DNA from: Flavobacteriales bacterium
Lineage (GTDB): Bacteria > Bacteroidota > Bacteroidia > Flavobacteriales_F > PHOS-HE28
Reading direction: 5' to 3'
Assembly: GCA_023382455.1 (NCBI GenBank)
Contig: JAHDVX010000019.1
Coordinates: forward strand, 1-64,000
DNA length: 64,000 bases
The position numbers and the translations under genes are program-made. Below, one piece after another: positions 57,624 through 64,000 of the stretch (positions within the stretch are counted from its first letter, which is position 1; the number at the start of each line of letters is the position of its first letter). Below the pieces are notes generated by a model. The model was not told the DNA's origin. It saw only the letters and a program-made list of their open reading frames with translations, and searched no databases.

Positions 57624-58085
57624 ATGAAAACACAACACATGCAGATGAAAAGGAACTTTGGGCTGGCTTGGTCATTGACCGCCTTAGCCCTACTGGGTCC
57701 AATGGGACTGGCCTTTGGGCAGGGAGAACCGCTGTCCATGGCGACCACACAACCGATCTGGGTGGATCCCACGGTCCCCCATTTCGCGGTGCCGGTCGTG
57801 GAACGGCGCCCCTCACACGCACCAGCCCGGCTCACGGACGACGGCTGGGCAGGAGATCCGCGAACAGTCACCACGCAGTTGGTCTTCGCCTTTGAAAGCG
57901 GGCATCCGCGCTCCCTCGCCGTGGACGTGCTCGATGAACATGGCCGGGTGGTGTACCGCTGCACCCTGAACGCCAAAGCGGGGCGCAATGCCTTGGCCAT
58001 GGACGTGTCCGGTTTGCAGCAAGGCCGGTACGTGGCCAGGATCACCGAGGGCCAAGCAGGTCGTGTGGTACGATTCCGCCGGTGA
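57624..58085 (+). CDS. Small secreted protein with a sorting-domain-like fold
   Basis: 153 aa from the ATG at 57624; ATGs at 57639 and 57645 are alternatives. A signal peptide ends around LGPMGLAFGQ. The last 70 residues (VFAFESGHPRSLAVDVLDEHGRVVYRC...LAMDVSGLQQGRYVARITEGQAGRVVRF) have the strand pattern of a type A T9SS sorting domain, but the YPNP entry motif is missing. It may be a stand-alone relative of such domains. Function unknown. Confidence 0.7.
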   Translation: MKTQHMQMKRNFGLAWSLTALALLGPMGLAFGQGEPLSMATTQPIWVDPTVPHFAVPVVERRPSHAPARLTDDGWAGDPRTVTTQLVFAFESGHPRSLAVDVLDEHGRVVYRCTLNAKAGRNALAMDVSGLQQGRYVARITEGQAGRVVRFRR

Positions 58086-58109
58086 GCACCCCGGATACAC
58101 GCGATGATG

Positions 58110-58137
58110 AGCCGGCCACGAGGTCGGCTTTTTGTTT
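58110..58137 (+). terminator. Rho-independent terminator
   Basis: An 8-bp stem (58110-58117 with 58122-58129, one G-U pair), ACGA loop and TTTTTGTTTT tail, 24 bp after the small secreted protein gene. Confidence 0.85.
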
Positions 58138-58163
58138 TCCTGGGGCTGGAGCAGCCGGTCACA

Positions 58164-59282
58164 TCAATCCGCGAACATCTCACGCACCCGCTCGAAGAAG
58201 CCCTTGTCCTTGTTGGTGGGCCTGGGTTGCATGCCCGGGCTGTCCCGCAATTTTTCAAGGATCTTTTTCTCTTCCTTGCTGAGGTCGGTGGGCGTCCAGA
58301 CCATCACATGCACGAACAGGTCGCCGTGGCCGTGACGGTTCACGCTGGGCAGGCCTTTCCCCTTCAGGCGGAGCACGTGGTTGCACTGGGTGCCGGGGTC
58401 GATCTTCACCTTGGCCTTGCCGTTCACCAGCGGCACTTCAATGCTGGTGCCCAAGGCTGCATCCACCATGGTAATGAAGGCCTCATAGTGCAGGTTGTTG
58501 CCGTCGCGCTTCAGCTCGGGGTGGTCCTCTTCCTCGATCACCACCAGCAGGTCGCCGGGAATGCCGCCTGCCGGCGCCTCGTTGCCGAGGCCGCTGAGGT
58601 TGAGCTGCATGCCTTCTTCCATGCCCGCCGGGATCTTCACGGTCACCACGCTTTCCTCGCGCACCAGCCCGTTGGCATCGCTGCCGGCGGCACGCTTGGT
58701 CACCGTCTGCCCCATGCCGTTGCAGGTGGGGCAGGTGGTCACCGTCTGCATCTGGCCCAGGAAGGTGTTCTGCACGCGCCTCACCTGGCCCGAGCCGCGG
58801 CATGCCGGGCAGGTGCCGTATTCCGTACCCTTGGCCCGGACGAGCTTCTGGAGCTTCAACTGTTTCTCCACGCCGTCCATGATCTCGGCCAGGGTCAGCT
58901 TGAGCCGTACGCGCAGGTTACTGCCCTTCACCGTGCGGCGCTGGTGGCCGCCACCGAACCCGCCGAACGCGCCTCCGCCGAAGGCACCCCCGAAGATGTC
59001 GCCGAACTGGGAGAAGATGTCCTCCATGTTCATGCCGCCCCCGCCGTGGAACCCGCCGCCCGCGCCGGCATGGCCAAAGCGGTCGTAGCGCGCCTTCTTT
59101 TCCGGATCGCTCAGGATCTCATAGGCGCTGGCGGCCTCCTTGAAGTGTTCCTCGGCCGCCTTGTCCCCGGGGTTTCGGTCCGGGTGGTATTTCAGGGCGA
59201 GTTTCCGGTAGGCTTTCTTGATGTCGTCTGCGTCGGCGTTGCGGCCCACACCCAGCACCTCGTAGGGGTCTCTCTTGCTCAT
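58164..59282 (-). CDS. dnaJ: Chaperone DnaJ
   Basis: 372 aa. The J domain ([34 protein letters not shown]) has the HPD motif, followed by a G/F-rich linker and a zinc-finger region with only two CxxCxGxG motifs ([16 protein letters not shown]) instead of four. The C-terminal substrate-binding domains follow. The reduced zinc finger is, as I recall, normal for flavobacterial DnaJ. It lies 36 bp downstream of grpE; dnaK is not in the window. Confidence 0.97.
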   Translation of the reverse strand: MSKRDPYEVLGVGRNADADDIKKAYRKLALKYHPDRNPGDKAAEEHFKEAASAYEILSDPEKKARYDRFGHAGAGGGFHGGGGMNMEDIFSQFGDIFGGAFGGGAFGGFGGGHQRRTVKGSNLRVRLKLTLAEIMDGVEKQLKLQKLVRAKGTEYGTCPACRGSGQVRRVQNTFLGQMQTVTTCPTCNGMGQTVTKRAAGSDANGLVREESVVTVKIPAGMEEGMQLNLSGLGNEAPAGGIPGDLLVVIEEEDHPELKRDGNNLHYEAFITMVDAALGTSIEVPLVNGKAKVKIDPGTQCNHVLRLKGKGLPSVNRHGHGDLFVHVMVWTPTDLSKEEKKILEKLRDSPGMQPRPTNKDKGFFERVREMFAD

Positions 59283-59318
59283 CGCGCTTGAAGGCTTCGC
59301 CTGTTCTGCCGCCGGGCC

Positions 59319-59933
59319 TTATTGGCCCACCACCACTTTGGCGTAGCGCAGCACTTTATCGTTGATCAGGTATCCGGTCTCCAGCACGTCGATCACCTTG
59401 CCCTTGAGTTCCGGTGAAGGCGCGGGGGCCTGGCTGATCGCATCGTGCATGTCCGCATCGAACACCTCGCCCTTGGCCTGCATCGGCTTCACCCCACGCG
59501 CCGCCAGGATGCCGATGAATTTCTGATGGATCAGCTCGAATCCCGTTTTCATGGCCTCGATATCGGTCACTTCGGCATTGTGGGCAATGGCGCGTTCCAT
59601 GTCGTCCAGCACGGGCAGGATGCTTTTCACCGTCTCCGAACCCGCGGTCATCAGCAGTTCCAGGCGCTCCTTGGCGTTGCGCTTGCGGAAGTTCTCGAAA
59701 TCCGCGTGGAGCCTCACGTATTTGTCATGCAAGGCATCGCGCTCCACCTTCATGGCATCACGTTCGGCCGCCACCCTTTCCAAGTTGTCCGGCTCACTAC
59801 CGGCATTGGGATCGATGGCTTCGGGGGCGTTCTCCGCGTCCGGGGTAGGAATATCACCGAGCAATTCGTCCTCGGGTTTGCGGTCGGTGCGGTCCTGCAT
59901 AGGTTGTCGGGTTTTTCGGAATGGGTTCCTCAT
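59319..59933 (-). CDS. grpE: Nucleotide exchange factor GrpE
   Basis: 204 aa from the ATG at 59933; an ATG at 59900 gives 193 aa and is also plausible. An acidic N-terminal stretch and long helix (ERVAAERDAMKVERDALHDKYVRLHADFENFRKRNAKERLEL) lead to the beta domain (VLDDMERAI, GVKPMQAKGEVFDADMHDAI, DVLETGYLINDKVLRYAKVVV). It promotes ADP release from DnaK and is paired with dnaJ. Confidence 0.95.
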   Translation of the reverse strand: MRNPFRKTRQPMQDRTDRKPEDELLGDIPTPDAENAPEAIDPNAGSEPDNLERVAAERDAMKVERDALHDKYVRLHADFENFRKRNAKERLELLMTAGSETVKSILPVLDDMERAIAHNAEVTDIEAMKTGFELIHQKFIGILAARGVKPMQAKGEVFDADMHDAISQAPAPSPELKGKVIDVLETGYLINDKVLRYAKVVVGQ

Positions 59934-60134
59934 GGCGCAAGAAAAGTGCCGTGTCCGGGTTGGCGACAATGCGGCGAAGATGCGGGACATTTTGGCAGCA
60001 ACCTTCCTGGGTTGTGCGGGTCGGTGTTTAAATGAACGATCCAAGGGTGTTGGTTCGCGGAAACCGTTGGTCCGGGACCAAGGAGCAGGGGCCGCCCTGC
60101 GAAGAGCGGCTCCCGGTCATTGATGCTCAATCGT

Positions 60135-62078
60135 TCAATGCTGGACCATCAGGCGCCCCATTCGCGAGCCCTTTTCGGTCTGAAGGTGTACCAGGTAGAT
60201 TCCATCCGGAATGCTGGGCAGGTCCAACAACAGGGCGGTCCCTCCGGCCACCATGGTTTCCGACCAGCTATGCACCACACGCCCCAGGCCGTCCAGCAGC
60301 GAGACCTGGACCTGTTCCTCGTGATCCACTTTGTAGCCCACGCTCACCTCCCTGTTGGCCGGATTGGGGAAGAGCAGGAGGGGTTCGTTGGCGTCGAACG
60401 TGGCCGTGGATTCGATGCCGTCCGAGCGGAAAGTACCGCCGCTGATGGAGGCACGCAGCGTGTAGCACAAGCTGCCGTTCCATGCCTTGCGGTAGCCGTA
60501 CACCCGTAGTTTGTAGGTGCCCACGGCCCCGCCGTTGTATACGATCTGCTCATTGGTGGTGCCCGCGTTCTGGCTGCTGCCCACCAAGGTGGAGCCTTTG
60601 TAGAGCTTCATGTCGTAGTCCGCCGGAAGGTTCGTGAGGTCGATCTGGATGTTGGGTTGTCCGGCGGTGGTGTTGAACTTGTACCAATCAATGTCCCCGC
60701 TGACGCCGATCAGGGCCTGTTGATCGCTGTTCACCGGCAAGGACGCGGCGCTGCCCTTGGTGTTGTTGGTCTCGAAATCATCCGAGCACCCACCGGTATC
60801 GCCGCTGGTGGTGAAGGACAAGGTGGAGGACCATGCGGAACTGCCCGAACTGCAATTGGCCTTGACCTGCCATTCGTAAGTGCTTCCGGCGGTGAGCCCG
60901 GTAAGGGTTCCACTGGTCGCGGTGGTGTTTGCCGTGTTCCAGCTACCGGCGCCACTTTCCCGGAAGTGCACGTCATAGCTCAGGGCCCCGGGAACAACGT
61001 CCCAATCCAGATCGGCCGAGTTGCTTGTGATGCCCGTGGTGGACAGGCCGCTGGGTGCGGCGCAGCTGCCCCCGCCTGGCGGGGTGCAGCCTTGGGAAGT
61101 CGGGATGGTGGACCTGGCACCACCGGTGCTGAAAACGGACTGCATCCGGCTCGCCTGTCCGTTGGTGAAGAGGTTCATGCACAGGTCGTCGGAGTAATCC
61201 ATGAAGTTCATGAACATATCGCCGTTGGGCCCATTGCTGCAGGAAATGTTCGGGAAGGAGGGGCAGCCGTAGGTTTCATTGGCTTGATTGGGCGTGTCCG
61301 CCACCTGGTCGGAGCCGCTGCAGCCGTTGCCGTCATCCCCCCAGATGTGTCGCAGGTTCAGCCAATGGCCCACTTCATGGGTGGCCGTACGGCCGTATTT
61401 GAAGTTTCCGGCCGTACCGGGCACGGACATGCTGCCCACGGTACTGTAGTCCACTACCACTCCATCGGTACTGGCGGGCCCGCCGGGGAACTGGGCATAG
61501 CCGAGGAGGCCGCTTCCCAGGTCGCAGACCCAAAGGTTCAGGTAGTCGTCGGCCGGCCAGGCATCCAGCCCGCCGTTGTTGTATCGCTTCACGTTGTCAT
61601 TGGTGTTGAAGCTGGTGGTGGAGGTCTGCCGACGTTCAATACCGGAGGTGGCGTTACCGGATGGGTCCCGCTGTGCCAGGCAGAACCGCACATCGGTGTT
61701 GGCGGCCAGGCCTGCGAAAGCGGCCGGTGTATTGCCGGCATCGGAGTTGGTCCGGGAAAAGTCCTGGTTGAGCTGGTCGATCTGGGCCTGGATCCTGGCG
61801 TCGCTCACGTTCTCGCTACTCGTGTTCCACACCACGTGCACCACTACCGGAATGATCACCAGGCTTCGGGGTTCGCCAGCGGCGTGGGCCTGAGCATATT
61901 GCGCGGCATGGTCGTCCGCTTGTTGCAACAGCAAGGCCCGGTGGGGGTCTGCCGCGATCTGCTGCTGCAGGTATTCCATGGAGCCGCAGGTACGCTGGCC
62001 ATGGGCGAGGCCGATGCATGCGACGGCGGCGCCAAAGACCAAGGTGCGCAGCAGGTTGGTACGGGTATACGTGAACAT
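60135..62078 (-). CDS. M43-family metalloprotease with FN3 and PPC domains, T9SS type A
   Basis: 647 aa from the ATG at 62078, giving the signal peptide MFTYTRTNLLRTLVFGAAVACIGLAHG; the longer open frame is not protein-like. The M43 (cytophagalysin) domain has the zinc site HEVGHWLNLRH (His234, Glu235, His238, His244), and a VVVHVVWN strand precedes it. An FN3 domain (about 345-430: SADLDWDVVPGALSYDVHFRE), a pre-peptidase C-terminal-type domain (about 435-545) and a type A sorting tail (LLFPNPANREVSV, IPDGIYLVHLQTEKG) follow. An exported protease. A TATATTGC box lies about 60 bp upstream. Confidence 0.94.
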   Translation of the reverse strand: MFTYTRTNLLRTLVFGAAVACIGLAHGQRTCGSMEYLQQQIAADPHRALLLQQADDHAAQYAQAHAAGEPRSLVIIPVVVHVVWNTSSENVSDARIQAQIDQLNQDFSRTNSDAGNTPAAFAGLAANTDVRFCLAQRDPSGNATSGIERRQTSTTSFNTNDNVKRYNNGGLDAWPADDYLNLWVCDLGSGLLGYAQFPGGPASTDGVVVDYSTVGSMSVPGTAGNFKYGRTATHEVGHWLNLRHIWGDDGNGCSGSDQVADTPNQANETYGCPSFPNISCSNGPNGDMFMNFMDYSDDLCMNLFTNGQASRMQSVFSTGGARSTIPTSQGCTPPGGGSCAAPSGLSTTGITSNSADLDWDVVPGALSYDVHFRESGAGSWNTANTTATSGTLTGLTAGSTYEWQVKANCSSGSSAWSSTLSFTTSGDTGGCSDDFETNNTKGSAASLPVNSDQQALIGVSGDIDWYKFNTTAGQPNIQIDLTNLPADYDMKLYKGSTLVGSSQNAGTTNEQIVYNGGAVGTYKLRVYGYRKAWNGSLCYTLRASISGGTFRSDGIESTATFDANEPLLLFPNPANREVSVGYKVDHEEQVQVSLLDGLGRVVHSWSETMVAGGTALLLDLPSIPDGIYLVHLQTEKGSRMGRLMVQH

Positions 62079-62292
62079 CTTCCGGTCCGGGTTGGGTTTT
62101 GCGGGGTCGGCTCCGGAGTGGCCGATCAACCGGGAAGCAATATAGGGGGATCGCCAAGGTCGGTCCAGTGGCCTTGGCAAATGCGGGGAACCTAGGCTAC
62201 GGAAGGCCGGAACGCCCGTGCCGGTTTGGCGGGAATGTGGGTGCAGGGAATCGGGCCGCGTACAGCTGATGGCAGGTAGGTGCTGAAACCAA

Positions 62293-62328
62293 GTCAGGCC
62301 GCTGGATCAATTGCTCCAACGGCCTGAC
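62293..62328 (-). terminator. Terminator hairpin after the CGPC thioredoxin gene
   Basis: Arms 62293-62306 and 62315-62328 pair over 13 of 14 positions with an 8-base loop, 20 bp after the stop of the minus-strand gene at 62349. The following sequence is only weakly T-rich. Confidence 0.6.
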
Positions 62329-62348
62329 GGGATGCGCGGGGGAGTGCG

Positions 62349-62909
62349 TCAGAAGCTTTTCACGTAGGCGTCCAACGCCTTGTCCAGCTGGGTGCCGCGC
62401 AGGTTCTTGGCCACGATGATGCCGTCCGGGTCCACCAGGAAGTTCATCGGAATGGAGTTCACGCCGTAGAGGCGGGCACCGGCCGAGCTCCACGCATTGA
62501 GGTCGCTCACGTGGTAGGGCCAGTTCAGCTTGTCCTTTTCAATGGCCTGCTTCCAGGCGGCGCGGCTCTTGTCCAGGCTCACGCTGTAAATGGTGAAGCC
62601 CTTGCCCTTCTTGAACTTGGCCTTGCTGTACTTCTCGTAGGAGCGCACGATGTTGGGGTTCTCGTGGCGGCAGGGTCCGCACCAGCTGGCCCAGAAATCC
62701 ACCAGCACGTACTGTCCGCGCAGGGAAGACAGTTTGAGCACCTTGGTGCTGTCCGGGTTATAGAAGGCCAGTTCCGGTGCTTTGTCGCCGATGGCCGTAC
62801 TGCTCTGGTCGGCCCCGGTGTTGCGGGTGGTGAAACCGAAGATGGCCAGCAACACGGCGCTGGCCGCCAAGGCGATGCGGGTCTTGCTCATCAGTGCGGG
62901 GAGGTTCAT
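62349..62909 (-). CDS. TlpA/ResA-like thioredoxin-fold protein (CGPC)
   Basis: 186 aa. An N-terminal hydrophobic anchor or signal (about 10-27) precedes a TlpA-like thioredoxin domain: the redox motif WCGPC has Cys77 and Cys80, and the cis-Pro is in NSIPMNFLVDPDG. It probably reduces or exchanges disulfides in the periplasm, for example in cytochrome maturation. The ATG lies four bases after a TAATTTCG box. Homologous to the next gene upstream. Confidence 0.92.
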   Translation of the reverse strand: MNLPALMSKTRIALAASAVLLAIFGFTTRNTGADQSSTAIGDKAPELAFYNPDSTKVLKLSSLRGQYVLVDFWASWCGPCRHENPNIVRSYEKYSKAKFKKGKGFTIYSVSLDKSRAAWKQAIEKDKLNWPYHVSDLNAWSSAGARLYGVNSIPMNFLVDPDGIIVAKNLRGTQLDKALDAYVKSF

Positions 62910-62952
62910 CGGGCGAAATTAAGGTTGGTGACGCGTGCCCCGATCCAACATC

Positions 62953-62976
62953 GTGCCGGGATCGGAAACCCGGCAC
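62953..62976 (-). terminator. Hairpin after the CRPC thioredoxin gene
   Basis: A perfect 8-bp stem (62953-62960 with 62969-62976) and 8-base loop, immediately after the stop codon at 62978. No T tract; possibly a terminator or mRNA 3' stabiliser. Confidence 0.45.
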
Positions 62977-62977
62977 A

Positions 62978-63601
62978 TCACCTGCCCTTGGCACCCCTGC
63001 GTGCAGCCTTGGCGGCCTTGCGTGCGGCCTGGTCGCGTTCCTTCTTCAGCGCGGCCTGCCGCTTGGGGTCCCGCTCCAGCAGTTGGTCCAGGGTGGCGGT
63101 CAGGGCCTCGCCGTGGAGGTCCATGCCGATCACTTGGCCTTGGGCGTCCACCAGCACATTGGTGGGTATGAATTGCACCTGGTAGGTGTTGGCGGCCGTG
63201 TTGACGCCGCTTTCCACGGCCCCCACGTGCCACGGCCACTCCAACTGGTCCTGGGCGATGGCCTTCTTCCAGGCTTCCCCGCCACCCTTGCGGTCCAGGC
63301 TTACGCTGAAGACGCGGAAGCCCTTGGCGTTCTTGAACAGGCTGTCCTTGTAGGTCCGGTATGCGGCCACCACGTTGGGGTTCTCCATGCGGCAAGGCCG
63401 GCACCAGCTGGCCCAGAAATCGAGGAGCACGATGTGCCCGCGCAGGCTGGAAAGCCGCAGGGTATCGCCATCGGGGTTGGGCATGGCCACCTCGGGCGCT
63501 TCCTGTCCGAGGGTGATGCCAGAAAGGCGTTCCTGGCCCAAGGCGGCAGGTACAGCGGCCAAGGTGACCAAGGCTGCGAGCAGGAGTGTGCGTGGGGTCA
63601 T
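62978..63601 (-). CDS. TlpA/ResA-like thioredoxin-fold protein (CRPC)
   Basis: 207 aa. The signal peptide MTPRTLLLAALVTLAAVPAALG is followed by a thioredoxin-like domain with redox motif WCRPC (Cys67, Cys70), an IPTNVLVDAQGQVIG cis-Pro strand and a basic C-terminal tail (AALKKERDQAARKAAKAARRGAKGR). The Arg in the CxxC motif should change its redox potential relative to its CGPC neighbour. The two are clearly paralogues in tandem. Confidence 0.92.
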   Translation of the reverse strand: MTPRTLLLAALVTLAAVPAALGQERLSGITLGQEAPEVAMPNPDGDTLRLSSLRGHIVLLDFWASWCRPCRMENPNVVAAYRTYKDSLFKNAKGFRVFSVSLDRKGGGEAWKKAIAQDQLEWPWHVGAVESGVNTAANTYQVQFIPTNVLVDAQGQVIGMDLHGEALTATLDQLLERDPKRQAALKKERDQAARKAAKAARRGAKGR

Positions 63602-63630
63602 GGGGCGAATTTCGGTATGGAAGGCCGGGT

Positions 63631-64000
63631 TCAGGGCAACCGCTGGATCTTGGCGCCCAAGGCGTTCAGCCGTTCGGCGATGCGCTGGTAGCCGCGGTCC
63701 ACCTGCTCGATGTTGTGGATGGTGCTGGTGCCCTCGGCGCTCAGGGCGGCGATCAGCAGGGAAACGCCTGCGCGGATATCGGGGCTGGTCATGGTGATGC
63801 CGCGCAGGGGCTGCTCGAAATCCAGCCCGTTCACCTGCACGCGGTGCGGGTCACAGAGGGTGATCTGCGCGCCCATCTCGATCAGTTTGTCGGTGAAGAA
63901 CAGGCGGCTCTCGAACATCTTCTGGTGGATGAGGACGCTGCCCTTGGCCTGCGTGGCGGCCACGATGACGATGCTGATGAGGTCCGGGGTGAAGCCGGGC
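63631..64000 (-). CDS. murA: UDP-N-acetylglucosamine 1-carboxyvinyltransferase, 3' part
   Basis: Partial: the frame runs off the right edge, with about 122 C-terminal residues in view. The stretch [42 protein letters not shown] matches the MurA block around the PTD-Q-type loop and the E-R motif, and the end [43 protein letters not shown] is the typical MurA C-terminus. It makes the first committed step of peptidoglycan precursor synthesis. The active-site Cys lies outside the window. Confidence 0.95.
   Translation of the reverse strand, partial: PGFTPDLISIVIVAATQAKGSVLIHQKMFESRLFFTDKLIEMGAQITLCDPHRVQVNGLDFEQPLRGITMTSPDIRAGVSLLIAALSAEGTSTIHNIEQVDRGYQRIAERLNALGAKIQRLP

Noticed and set aside
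58164-59282. DnaJ zinc finger reduced to two of four CxxCxGxG motifs
   Set aside because: Looks like a defect, but as I recall flavobacterial DnaJ proteins generally have this form.

Overview
The window is a gene-dense, GC-rich chromosomal segment of a Bacteroidota bacterium, most likely a high-GC member of the Flavobacteriales. Four things point there. At least nine proteins end in type IX secretion (T9SS) sorting domains (type A YPNP-like tails or type B gliding-motility-type tails). DnaJ has the reduced two-motif zinc finger seen in flavobacteria. Promoter-like boxes fit the Bacteroidota -7 consensus TAnnTTTG. Start codons rarely have a Shine-Dalgarno sequence. No tRNA, rRNA, CRISPR array, phage or IS element was found.

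Left part (1-14.0 kb, minus strand): six large exported proteins. Five of them run as a tight train from 11710 leftward, several with ATGA stop/start overlaps: a PKD/type-B protein, a choice-of-anchor-L adhesin-like protein, a trypsin-like protease, and two tandem FN3-type paralogues, the last running off the window. A second PKD/type-B protein (12109-13992) shares a 515-bp identical stretch with the first. Next to it lies a two-component system: a LuxR-type response regulator and a beta-propeller sensor kinase. A GTAG-N8-CTAC-type palindrome occurs upstream of both type-B genes at matching distance from the promoter, and again just upstream of the regulator gene.

18-28 kb: a housekeeping run on the minus strand (etfB, etfA, bifunctional nuclease, LPG-synthase-like membrane protein, nupC-type transporter, ClC channel, thyA, folA). 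pdhB and a small lipoprotein diverge from it. Between etfA and the nuclease gene is an inverted array of 7-bp repeats.

28-42.8 kb: a secreted LVIVD-type propeller protein, a membrane pyrophosphatase fused to an OmpA-like peptidoglycan-binding domain (the most unusual protein here), deoxynucleoside kinase, a secreted propeller protein coupled to a GH3-family enzyme, a DUF2797 protein, SppA, a membrane-anchored metallophosphoesterase and another T9SS cargo.

42.8-48 kb: an exopolysaccharide-type cluster on the plus strand (polysaccharide deacetylase, three glycosyltransferases, WcaF-like acetyltransferase), interrupted by a small PIN-toxin/antitoxin module with its own promoter.

48-64 kb: M16 peptidase, a T9SS Ig-like protein, an MlaE-MlaF-MlaD lipid-transport operon, adenine deaminase, fatty acid desaturase, a small secreted protein, GrpE-DnaJ, an M43 metalloprotease exported by T9SS, two TlpA-like thioredoxins and the 3' part of murA.
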